NCBI GenBank assembly: GCA_947304065.1
Contig: CAMZAI010000147.1
Coordinates: 1 to 6,728, forward strand
Direction of reading: 5' to 3'
Source of the DNA: an uncultured Clostridia bacterium
GTDB lineage: Bacteria; Bacillota; Clostridia; Lachnospirales; Lachnospiraceae
DNA length: 6,728 bases
Made by a program: the position numbers and the translations under genes. Below are positions 1-6,452 of this stretch, piece after piece; positions within the stretch are counted from its first letter, which is position 1; every line of letters starts with the position of its first letter. The notes below the pieces were generated by a model. The model was not told where the DNA came from and made no database searches. It was given only the letters and a program-made list of their open reading frames with translations.

Positions 1-1446
1 TTCACAGAGCCATGCGCCGTAGAGCTTGCCCCAGAGAGCCTTGCCCCATCCGGTATCGGAAATGGTCAGATGCAGACCGTCGGGCTGAACATTATGCCAG
101 TACTTAGCGGTAATGAAATGACCGAGCGCGTATTTGCAGCTGTGAGTCGCGATCTTCGGATATCCTGTGGTTCCGGATGTGAAGAACATAAGCATCACAT
201 CATCGCCGCTGGCTGCGGCAAAACCTTCGGGACGCGGGAAGGTGTCGGGGAACTGCTCGTACTCCTTATCGAAGCTGTGCCAGCCTTCGCGTTCCGAGTT
301 AACGATCATCTTGATCTTTAATGTGGGCGAATCGGGAAGCGCAAGCTCTACCTGCTCGGGAACATCGTCCTCGGGAGTCGCAACGATCGCGGAAACGCCG
401 GCGGCATTAAAGCGGTATTCAAAGTCGTGCTTCATCAGCTGGCTTGTTGCCGGGATCGCAACAGCACCAAGCTTATGCAGCGCTACGATCGCGATCCAGA
501 ACTGGTAATGACGCTTTAATACGAGCATTACCCTGTCGCCCTTCTGGATGCCGAGGCTGCGGAAATAGTTTGCTGCCTTTGCACTCTCGCGGCTGATATC
601 GCCGAACGTGAAGCGTCTCTCGGTAAAGTCTTCGCCGACCCACATCATTGCAAGCTTGTCGGGACATTTCTTCGCGAGCTCGTCAACACAGTCGAAACCG
701 AAGTTGAAGCTGTTCTCGTGCTTGAACTTGATCTCCTTCAACGCGCCGTTAGCATCGATCTTGCAGTTGATGAATTTCTCGTAAACCGCACCGGTCTTCG
801 GCTCGTCGAAAATGATGTCCTCGGGGAACCAGCTGGTCTCGTGAGTATTGGTATTCACCGCAACGGTACCGGTGCTCTCGGGCTTCATGATCAGTGTGAA
901 GAATTCGCAGTCCTGACCGCCGATAGCCAGCTCTCCGTGAGGCGTGTTCGAATCAAAATAAATTACATCGCCGGGATACAGCGTCTCGATCCTGTTGCCG
1001 AACTGATGGCGCATCATACCCTTTGTGATGATCGTGCACTCTTGTCCGTCATGCACATGAAGCTGCATGGGCTCGTTTACCTTGTCGGGATCGAAAGGAA
1101 GTCTGCAGCAGAAAGGCTCGCCGACCTTATCCTTGAAGTTCGGAGCCATATTATTGTACTCGCAGTCCTCTCTTCTTGCGATCGGAACGCCCTTTCCCTT
1201 GCGTACGAGCGAGTAAGATACAAGCCTGGGGCTCGATCCCTGAAGAATATCGGCTATGTCAACGCCGAACTTTTCTGCGCACTTATAAATAAATGAGAAA
1301 GTGAAATCGGTCTTTCCGCTTTCAAGTGCAATGTAGTCGTCGACATTCATGCCGGTTGCAACCGACATTTCATGAACGGAAATGCCTGACAGTTCGCGCA
1401 TTTCTTTAACTCGTGAAGCGACATCGGATAAAACGTTGGTTTCCAT
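1..1446 (-). CDS. XRE-HTH / cupin / AMP-forming acyl-CoA synthetase fusion (C-terminal part outside window)
   Basis: An open frame runs from ATG at 1446 to the window edge (482 codons, no stop). Residues ~7-65 look like an XRE helix-turn-helix (TGMNVDDYIALESGKTDF). Residues ~100-190 are a cupin with motif 1 HVHDGQE (H130, H132, E136) and motif 2 PGDVIYFDSNTPHG (H170), so all metal ligands are present. From ~residue 220 it matches an acyl-CoA synthetase of the acetyl/medium-chain class: NFGFDCVDELA, KGDRVMLVL, the A3 phosphate loop TSGTTGYPK at 423-431, and DTGWGKALWGKLYG near the edge. Roughly 300 residues, including the C-terminal lid with the catalytic lysine, should lie outside. Separate XRE-cupin and ligase genes side by side are familiar; here they share one frame, with no good internal start (the only Met near the junction, M187, has no ribosome site). 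It has its own promoter and T-box leader. Inferred role: ATP-dependent activation of a short branched or aryl acid with a built-in regulator. The acid substrate is unknown. Confidence 0.9.
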   Translation of the reverse strand, partial: METNVLSDVASRVKEMRELSGISVHEMSVATGMNVDDYIALESGKTDFTFSFIYKCAEKFGVDIADILQGSSPRLVSYSLVRKGKGVPIARREDCEYNNMAPNFKDKVGEPFCCRLPFDPDKVNEPMQLHVHDGQECTIITKGMMRHQFGNRIETLYPGDVIYFDSNTPHGELAIGGQDCEFFTLIMKPESTGTVAVNTNTHETSWFPEDIIFDEPKTGAVYEKFINCKIDANGALKEIKFKHENSFNFGFDCVDELAKKCPDKLAMMWVGEDFTERRFTFGDISRESAKAANYFRSLGIQKGDRVMLVLKRHYQFWIAIVALHKLGAVAIPATSQLMKHDFEYRFNAAGVSAIVATPEDDVPEQVELALPDSPTLKIKMIVNSEREGWHSFDKEYEQFPDTFPRPEGFAAASGDDVMLMFFTSGTTGYPKIATHSCKYALGHFITAKYWHNVQPDGLHLTISDTGWGKALWGKLYGAWLCE

Positions 1447-1455
1447 AGTAATACT

Positions 1456-1461
1456 CTCCTT
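1456..1461 (-). promoter_or_regulatory. Ribosome binding site AAGGAG of the fusion gene
   Basis: AAGGAG lies 9 bases before the ATG at 1446 and downstream of the terminator hairpin and its T-run. It fixes the start at the XRE domain. Because the terminator hairpin does not cover it, the leader should act on transcription and not on translation. Confidence 0.85.
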
Positions 1462-1474
1462 TTTTGAATGAAAT

Positions 1475-1511
1475 AAAAAAAGTCTCAAAGAACATTTCTG
1501 TTCTTTGAGAC
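1475..1511 (-). terminator. Intrinsic terminator of the T-box leader
   Basis: On the minus strand GTCTCAAAGAAC, a six-base loop and GTTCTTTGAGAC form a perfect 12-bp hairpin, followed at once by seven T. The 5' arm shares CTCAAA (1504-1509) with the antiterminator, so the two structures exclude each other. It may also stop read-through from the hisH-to-transpeptidase string, since no other terminator is visible after that string. Confidence 0.93.
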
Positions 1512-1542
1512 GAATATACAGATATCCGCGGTACCACTCAAA
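1504..1542 (-). promoter_or_regulatory. T-box antiterminator with UGGU bulge
   Basis: TTTGAG (1537-1542) pairs with CTCAAA (1504-1509). Then comes the seven-base bulge TGGTACC (1530-1536), and GCGGA (1525-1529) pairs with TTCGT (1510-1514) allowing two G-U pairs. The bulge UGGU complements ACCA, that is a tRNA with discriminator base A. The usual AGGG before TGG is replaced by TGAG, with its pairing partner changed to match. Confidence 0.88.
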
Positions 1543-1649
1543 TTCTTCCTCTCGGAAGCCCTCTGCAGGCTCAATCAAGCCCTGTGCACTGACGTAGCAT
1601 ACACGGGAGGCGCCTACCGAATACTCTTTCGGACCTCCGGCTCGGAAGT

Positions 1650-1652
1650 GAT
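1650..1652 (-). promoter_or_regulatory. Candidate specifier codon AUC (Ile)
   Basis: In the family the specifier is followed by a purine and then by the 3' strand of the short helix above the K-turn. If that helix is GAAG/CTTC, the sequence ATC-A-CTTCCGAGCC puts AUC in the specifier place. UGU (Cys) and CCC (Pro) lie nearby. Cys is disfavoured because the UGGU bulge predicts discriminator A, while tRNA-Cys normally has U. Pro would require giving up the K-turn pairing. The folding was done by eye. Confidence 0.65.
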
Positions 1653-1747
1653 GGGTACATGTAATTCAATCTGCCGGTTTTCACCAACCACCGGCTCTCT
1701 GTGAAGATATCCTTACGACCGTCTTCGTCACAGCCTTTAATACTTTA

Positions 1748-1778
1748 TTTCGTTGAAGTGAATAATATCACAACGAAA
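1748..1778 (-). promoter_or_regulatory. Inverted repeat over the -10 box, possible operator
   Basis: TTTCGTTG (1778-1771) and CAACGAAA (1755-1748) are perfect 8-base inverted arms with a 15-base spacer, centred on the -10 box. Inside the spacer, TGA and TCA flank TATTAT. A protein bound here would cover the -10 box and the start point. The downstream gene's own XRE domain is the obvious candidate ligand, but this is inference. Confidence 0.5.
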
Positions 1779-1790
1779 ATATCGTGTCAA
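1762..1790 (-). promoter_or_regulatory. Sigma-A type promoter of the T-box / fusion gene unit
   Basis: On the minus strand TTGACA (1790-1785), a 17-base spacer and TATTAT (1767-1762) make a near-consensus promoter. The start point is expected near 1755, about 20 bases before the Stem I base. It begins just 27 bases beyond the stop of the L,D-transpeptidase gene. Confidence 0.88.
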
Positions 1791-1817
1791 GAATATTTTT
1801 TTAAAATAAATTCGGTC

Positions 1818-2987
1818 TTAGCTGTTATTCTGGCTGCCCTGAATAAAATCAACTTCGTGCGGAACTTCATCGATCGACCAGTTGTCGGTATAAGGGATAT
1901 TTTCGCCGGTCAATGAATCGGGGCGGTCATCGGGCATCTTATCGAGAGTCAGCATCTTCTTGATCGCTGCCGTAGTTGTATCCGACGACGAACCGTCCCG
2001 CACGATGACTGTGGTTCCGGGCGCTGCGTTATACCAGATCCAGCGCGCGTCGGGCACTGTAAGCCTTATGCAGCCGTGTGAAGCACGCTTTCCGAGGTTA
2101 TTGAACGAACCGGTATATGTAGCAGCGTCACGCTTTGAATAAAGTATCGAATGGAAATACATCCTTCCGTCGATCTGGCTCCAGTACTGACCGTAAACAT
2201 CGGTATTCGCGAACAGACCGAATCTTACACGGTAGCTCTTCAAATGGAATGTTCCCGATCTCGTAGGTGACGATGAAGTACCGGTAGAGCAAAGCATATA
2301 TCTGACGGGGACGGTGTAATCTCCGTTTTCATCCCTTGAGAATACCATGATCAGCTGATAATACTTATCGACGATGATCTTATAGGTCTCGGGCTCGGGG
2401 AAGCCTTGAGGAAGACTGTAAATTCCGTTATCTCCGACAAGCTCTGCAAACGACATATTAGAAGTCGGGGCGATTATATCGAAATTGTCGCTGTAAGAAG
2501 ACGCCAGCGAGTCTGTCGAACGATATCCGTACGGATCTGTCGCATCGTCTTTGGCATTCGTATATGTCTTTGAGATCCGGTCTTCGCTGTCTTCCGAAGT
2601 TTTAGGTGTCGGAGTGGGCGTGGGAGCTTCAGTCGGTGTTTCTTCGGGAGCTTCTGTAATGCCGGTATTATCGAAAATATCAGTAACAGATACTTTTGTG
2701 TCATCCGGCGCGCCCGAATTATCTGGATCGGCGGGGATATCGGAATTGTCTGCCGGATCGGGACCGGCAGGATCATCGGGATCGACTATGTCAGCGGGTA
2801 TCACAGTGCTGTCGACTGTTCTGGGATCTTCATTACCGGCCTTTGCAGTATCTGGATTTTGGGCAATACTTACCGAACCATGGCCCGAACCCGGAACCAT
2901 GGCTGAATAATCCTTTCTTGAAAGCCCTGCACAACCGCCGAGCATCAGGCTCAGCACGCAGATCATCGACAGAATTCTCAGCTTCAT
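1818..2987 (-). CDS. L,D-transpeptidase (YkuD-type) lipoprotein
   Basis: 389 residues. The N-terminus is a lipoprotein signal with lipobox LGGC, so Cys19 should carry the lipid and the protein sits on the outer face of the membrane. Residues ~25-150 are a low-complexity spacer rich in Asp, Pro, Ser and Thr, including a run PTPTPTP, likely a flexible tether through the wall. Residues ~200-330 form the YkuD catalytic domain: YKIIVDKYYQLIMVF, GTFHLKSY, YFHSILY (His279) and the signature SHGCIRL with catalytic Cys306. The family makes 3-3 peptidoglycan cross-links or attaches proteins to stem peptides; the acceptor here is unknown. The ATG overlaps the preceding stop by one base (TGATG) and has only a weak ribosome site, which points to translational coupling with the SpoIID-like gene. 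No hairpin terminator follows. Confidence 0.93.
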   Translation of the reverse strand: MKLRILSMICVLSLMLGGCAGLSRKDYSAMVPGSGHGSVSIAQNPDTAKAGNEDPRTVDSTVIPADIVDPDDPAGPDPADNSDIPADPDNSGAPDDTKVSVTDIFDNTGITEAPEETPTEAPTPTPTPKTSEDSEDRISKTYTNAKDDATDPYGYRSTDSLASSYSDNFDIIAPTSNMSFAELVGDNGIYSLPQGFPEPETYKIIVDKYYQLIMVFSRDENGDYTVPVRYMLCSTGTSSSPTRSGTFHLKSYRVRFGLFANTDVYGQYWSQIDGRMYFHSILYSKRDAATYTGSFNNLGKRASHGCIRLTVPDARWIWYNAAPGTTVIVRDGSSSDTTTAAIKKMLTLDKMPDDRPDSLTGENIPYTDNWSIDEVPHEVDFIQGSQNNS

Positions 2988-4654
2988 CAGTATTTGCCTA
3001 TCGTAATATTGTGATAATAGAAATTAAGTATCTCCGTATGATCGTAACCTATCCTTGCCATGCCTGCGGCGCCGGATTGAGAAAGACCGACACCGTGTCC
3101 CTTTCCCATGCCTATGATATATACAGAACCTGCGGGCGGAAGGCTGTCCGGTATGTTATACAGAGAATTGTCACCTACGATTATATACTGTTCTGTGGAG
3201 GTTTCAAGTATACTTAAGGATGAATTTTCGGAAATCGCATAAGAATCCCCCGGGATAACAGTATTTGTGGAGCCGTCTGCGCCGATGGCGTATAATGTAT
3301 CAGCACTGCCGTTATTCGCTATTATCCTGAATTTTGTCGATGGAAGTCCGAGGATCTCGCGCAGCGTATTGCCGGAAATACTTGTTTTCCCGCCGGTTCC
3401 CTTTATCGATACACTGTATGCTCTTCCGCCTGCCGTAGTCACTGCGACATCGATATCCGTGACGGTCCCGACGTCATGACCGCTGTCTTTAAGACTGTTG
3501 GACAGCTGCGTCAGCGTATACTCTTCTATCCAGGGCTCAACTTCAGGATCTGTCTCGTAAGGATCGAACACTGCGTCATAAACTTTGCTTGAATATCCCC
3601 ATATATCAGAGATAGAATCCGTGGAGCCGCCGTCGGTTGAGAAATAAAAGGCCTCGAGGATATTTCCGTCAGGATCCCTTATAACTTTCCCTATGGTCGA
3701 TTTAACAGCTTTATAAGAGGCGTCCGTCTCGGCACCGACGCCCTTGTATACCTGCGACTCATCGGTATCATTCATAAGATAAGGTTTTGAAGATGACGAA
3801 TCAGCGTTAAATCCGGCTTTCGCTGCCGCGTAGCTTCTGGAGCATATTGCCTGCGCCTTAAGCGCTTCTTCGGGCTTTGAAGCGCCCATCTCACAAGTGA
3901 TAACGCCAAGCAGATAAGCCTCAATACCGACAATATTTACAGCGGTTATTTTATCCTTTTCCCTTACAATCTCAATCCTTCCGCGGTATTTTCTGGTTCC
4001 GAGAGATACCGGTATCTGCCCGCCCTTTGAATTAACCGCCTTAAACTGAGGATACGCGCCCAGGTAGCCGTCTATCAGGAATTCATATCCCGCCGCCTCC
4101 GCATGGATAAGAGTTTTCGAAGAAGACCTGAGCAATGTCGCATCTTTGAATTCTATCCCATAATCATGAAGATTAAATGTACTGATCGAATCTGCTGGGA
4201 TACGGACATAGACTCTCCACTGTCCGCTCGCGTACAGGCATGGCACGGCGTCATATCCGTCGCCCGTCATCTCCGAGCAGATAACCGAAGCGTTTTTAAA
4301 GGTATTGTAGGAGGTTGAACCGATATACCATTCGTTCTGATCGGCCTCAAAAGAAAAGCCCGCGGCAGATTGCAATGTCTCGGATACTGTAAAGGAATTG
4401 TCTTTACAGTATCCTATTGCAAGCAGATTGTTGTAGATAGTAATTATGTCTTTCTTTCCGTAGAGCGATGTCAGTCCGACACGTATGTCGCGCGCGGATG
4501 CCGCATGTATACTAATACTGTCGAAAACCGAAATCGCCAGAATAAGGGCCATTGCGGCCGCTAAAATGCGTACGTGCTTACAGATCGGTGATGAACATTG
4601 CATCCCCGAACGAGAAGAATCTGTATTTCTCTTTAACAGCCTCGTTGTAAGCAT
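2987..4654 (-). CDS. SpoIID/LytB-domain exported protein
   Basis: 555 residues from ATG 4654. A hydrophobic segment ILAAAMALILAISVF (residues 30-44) followed by HAASA gives a signal peptide with probable cleavage near residue 54. Residues ~55-200 are a region beginning RVGLTSLYG that often precedes SpoIID domains in clostridia. The SpoIID/LytB domain covers ~220-552: YRGRIEIV, GVITCEMG (E255, the probable catalytic Glu of SpoIID-type lytic transglycosylases), KAQAICSRSYAAA, FSTDGGSTDS and GKGHGVGLSQSGAAGMA with IGYDHTEILNFYYH. SpoIID cleaves glycan strands during engulfment; LytB-like relatives act in wall turnover. Pairing with the coupled transpeptidase suggests a wall-remodelling module. 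It overlaps the queA end by 77 bases if ATG 4654 is used (AGGGAG 10 bases upstream supports this) or by 26 bases from ATG 4603, which lacks a well-spaced site. It is not classical spoIID by context. Confidence 0.92.
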   Translation of the reverse strand: MLTTRLLKRNTDSSRSGMQCSSPICKHVRILAAAMALILAISVFDSISIHAASARDIRVGLTSLYGKKDIITIYNNLLAIGYCKDNSFTVSETLQSAAGFSFEADQNEWYIGSTSYNTFKNASVICSEMTGDGYDAVPCLYASGQWRVYVRIPADSISTFNLHDYGIEFKDATLLRSSSKTLIHAEAAGYEFLIDGYLGAYPQFKAVNSKGGQIPVSLGTRKYRGRIEIVREKDKITAVNIVGIEAYLLGVITCEMGASKPEEALKAQAICSRSYAAAKAGFNADSSSSKPYLMNDTDESQVYKGVGAETDASYKAVKSTIGKVIRDPDGNILEAFYFSTDGGSTDSISDIWGYSSKVYDAVFDPYETDPEVEPWIEEYTLTQLSNSLKDSGHDVGTVTDIDVAVTTAGGRAYSVSIKGTGGKTSISGNTLREILGLPSTKFRIIANNGSADTLYAIGADGSTNTVIPGDSYAISENSSLSILETSTEQYIIVGDNSLYNIPDSLPPAGSVYIIGMGKGHGVGLSQSGAAGMARIGYDHTEILNFYYHNITIGKY

Positions 4655-5657
4655 TTAATACATTCTCCCTTCCCGCAAGTGCGCTGACGAGCATGATCAG
4701 CGTAGATTCGGGCAGATGAAAATTTGTGATAAGATTGTCAAGCACTTTAAACTTATATCCCGGATAGATAAATATCTCGGTATCCGCACATCCCGCATGT
4801 ACGACGCCGTTCTCATCGGCAGCCGACTCAATGGTCCTGCAGCTGGTGGTGCCGACACAGATCACGCGGTGTCCGTTTTTCTTCGCGTTATTGATCTTCT
4901 CCGCTTCCTCGGGAAGAACCTCATAAAATTCGCTGTGCATGTGATGATCGAGGACATTCTCTTCTTTTACGGGACGGAAGGTGCCCAGGCCCACATGAAG
5001 AGTAACCTCAGCGATCTCAATGCCTTTTTTGCGGATATCCTCAAGCAGTTCTTTTGTAAAATGAAGGCCTGCCGTAGGTGCGGCTGCTGATCCCTCATGC
5101 TTTGCATATACTGTCTGATAGCGGTTCCTGTCCTTTAATTCATGCGTGATATAAGGCGGAAGCGGCATCTGGCCGAGGCTGTCGAGGATCTCCTCGAATA
5201 TGCCCTTATATTCGAAATGAACCACACGGTTGCCGTCGTCTTTAACTTCCGTTATGCGTCCGAAGAGCTCTCCGTTGCCGAATTTAACCTTCGCGCCGAC
5301 CTTGAGCTTCTTGCCCGGACGAACGATGGCTTCCCAGTCGTCTGCCGAAAGACGCTTCAACAGCAGCACTTCTACTGCAGCGCCCTCCTTGGGACGAGCG
5401 AAACCGGGCTTTAACGGTTCAGCGTCCACGACTCTCTCACCGATAAGTCTCGCCGGTATAACCTTTGTATTGTTGATGACCAGACAGTCGCCGGGCACCA
5501 GATAATTAATGATCTCCGCAAAATGGGAGTGGCGTATCTCGCCCGTGGTCCTGTCAAGGATCATAAGTCTCGAGGAAGATCTGTTCTCCAGCGGATCCTG
5601 AGCGATCAGCTCCTCGGGAAGATAATAATTAAAATCGCTTTTTAATAACTGCGGCAT
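4578..5657 (-). CDS. queA: S-adenosylmethionine:tRNA ribosyltransferase-isomerase QueA
   Basis: 359 residues, full length. QueA transfers and isomerises the ribosyl part of S-adenosylmethionine onto 7-aminomethyl-7-deazaguanine in the anticodon wobble position of GUN tRNAs, giving epoxyqueuosine. Family signatures seen: DFNYYLPEELIAQDP (8-22), SRLMIL, INNTKVIPARL (61-71), PTAGLHFT (194-201), HVGLGTFRPV (221-230), TTSCRTIES (270-278) and NLITNFHLPESTLIMLVSALAG (308-329, family core). It is somewhat longer than usual because of an extra stretch at about residues 74-95 (ERVVDAEPLKPGFARPKEG) before VEVLLLKR. The start at MPQLLKSDFNYYLP fits the family N-terminus, though the ribosome site (AAAGAG-like) is weak. 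It lies 25 bases after hisF, and its 3' end overlaps the SpoIID-like gene. No queuosine-biosynthesis partner such as tgt or queG lies within the window. Confidence 0.97.
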   Translation of the reverse strand: MPQLLKSDFNYYLPEELIAQDPLENRSSSRLMILDRTTGEIRHSHFAEIINYLVPGDCLVINNTKVIPARLIGERVVDAEPLKPGFARPKEGAAVEVLLLKRLSADDWEAIVRPGKKLKVGAKVKFGNGELFGRITEVKDDGNRVVHFEYKGIFEEILDSLGQMPLPPYITHELKDRNRYQTVYAKHEGSAAAPTAGLHFTKELLEDIRKKGIEIAEVTLHVGLGTFRPVKEENVLDHHMHSEFYEVLPEEAEKINNAKKNGHRVICVGTTSCRTIESAADENGVVHAGCADTEIFIYPGYKFKVLDNLITNFHLPESTLIMLVSALAGRENVLNAYNEAVKEKYRFFSFGDAMFITDL

Positions 5658-5682
5658 TTCTTTACTCTTTTCTAATATTGAT

Positions 5683-6450
5683 CTACAGTCTCATCGGAAC
5701 GCCTTTGTCCCTGAGATACTGCTTAAGATCGCGAATCTCGATCTCTTTAAAATGGAACAGGCTGGCAGCGAGAGCTGCTTCGGCGCCTCCCACGGTCAAT
5801 GCTTCATAGAAGTGCTCCATCGTTCCTGCGCCTCCCGATGCGATGACCGGAACATTAACCGCATCGGAAATGGCTCTTGTCAGTTCAAGGTCATATCCTG
5901 CCTTTGTACCGTCGCAGTCCATGCTCGTGAGCAGTATTTCTCCTGCACCGAGCGAAACGCCTTTTTTAGCCCATTCTACGGCGTCAATGCCCATATCTAT
6001 CCTGCCGCCGTGCTTATAAACGGTCCATGCAAGCGTATCGGTATCTGTTCTTCTCTTCGCGTCGATGGCAAGAACAACGCACTGACTGCCGAATTTGGAT
6101 GCGGCCTCGTATATCGCGTTGGGATTGTCGATCGCGGCTGAATTTATCGCGCATTTATCGGCTCCCGCACGCAGAATGCTCCTGAAATCTTCAGCGGTCC
6201 TGATTCCGCCTCCGACCGTAAACGGGATAAATACCTGCTCGGCCACGCGTCTTACCATGTCTATCGTGGTGTCTCTGTGGTCGCTCGATGCCGTGATATC
6301 AAGAAAAACGAGCTCATCGGCGCCCGCGCGTCCGTATTCTGCGGCAACCTCTACCGGGTCGCCTGCATCGCGCAGATTCAGAAACTGTGTTCCTTTTACG
6401 ACCCTGCCGTCCTTAACGTCGAGGCAGGGAATGATCCTTTTCGTAAACAT
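5683..6450 (-). CDS. hisF: Imidazole glycerol phosphate synthase, cyclase subunit HisF
   Basis: 255 residues from ATG 6450, a (beta/alpha)8 barrel of normal length. With HisH it converts PRFAR and glutamine-derived ammonia to imidazole glycerol phosphate and AICAR, linking histidine and purine synthesis. Seen: RIIPCLDVKDGRVVKG with catalytic Asp11, NLRDAGDP, FTVGGGIRT (phosphate loop), VLAIDAKR with catalytic Asp130, GAGEILLTSMDCDGTKAGYD and VIASGGAG. Nothing essential is missing. An in-frame TTG at 6456 would add two residues, but GAGG (6461-6458) is only one base from it and 7 bases from the ATG, so ATG 6450 is preferred. The hisH stop is 2 bases upstream, as expected for subunits made together. 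Confidence 0.97.
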   Translation of the reverse strand: MFTKRIIPCLDVKDGRVVKGTQFLNLRDAGDPVEVAAEYGRAGADELVFLDITASSDHRDTTIDMVRRVAEQVFIPFTVGGGIRTAEDFRSILRAGADKCAINSAAIDNPNAIYEAASKFGSQCVVLAIDAKRRTDTDTLAWTVYKHGGRIDMGIDAVEWAKKGVSLGAGEILLTSMDCDGTKAGYDLELTRAISDAVNVPVIASGGAGTMEHFYEALTVGGAEAALAASLFHFKEIEIRDLKQYLRDKGVPMRL

Positions 6451-6452
6451 AA

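Larger units (their letters stand above)
1475..1735 (-). promoter_or_regulatory. T-box riboswitch leader, probable isoleucine (AUC) specifier
   Basis: Stem I (about 1735-1639) is closed by GGC/GCC, followed by a K-turn-like GA/GA pair and a GAAG/CTTC helix. The distal part carries AGAGAG, a GCCGG/CCGGC stem (1695-1691 with 1677-1673) and the conserved GGTTGGTGA loop region. A GGAGG/CCTCC helix enclosing a CCGAA/TTCGG hairpin gives a plausible Stem II, and CAGG/CCTG a plausible Stem III. The T-box proper, TGAGTGGTACCGCG, is at 1527-1540, and a terminator closes the leader. In the family, uncharged tRNA pairs with the specifier and with the UGGN bulge to allow read-through, so the fusion gene should be induced when the cognate amino acid is scarce. 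Recognition as a T-box is firm; the amino acid is inferred. Confidence 0.93.

Noticed and set aside
473..667. A 64-codon minus-strand open frame
   Set aside because: It lies in another frame inside the ligase part of the fusion gene and shows no domain or ribosome site.
718..1296. A 192-codon plus-strand open frame antisense to the fusion gene
   Set aside because: It lies in codon register opposite the XRE-cupin coding sequence and has no recognisable domain. The minus-strand frame explains the lack of stops.
1650..1658. UGU (Cys) or CCC (Pro) as T-box specifier
   Set aside because: UGU sits too far from the K-turn helix and the UGGU bulge predicts discriminator A, unlike tRNA-Cys. CCC would need a GTGA/TCAC helix that abolishes the K-turn. 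AUC fits best, though not beyond doubt.
1791..1816. AT-rich imperfect inverted repeat (GAATTTATTTT / AAAAAAATATTC) after the transpeptidase stop, considered as a terminator
   Set aside because: It has no G-C stem core and many mismatches, and it runs directly into the -35 box. Too weak to call.
2551..3217. Plus-strand open frames opposite the transpeptidase linker and the SpoIID end
   Set aside because: They mirror the low-complexity Asp/Pro/Thr linker; their Gly/Ser/Val-rich translation is a by-product of that composition.
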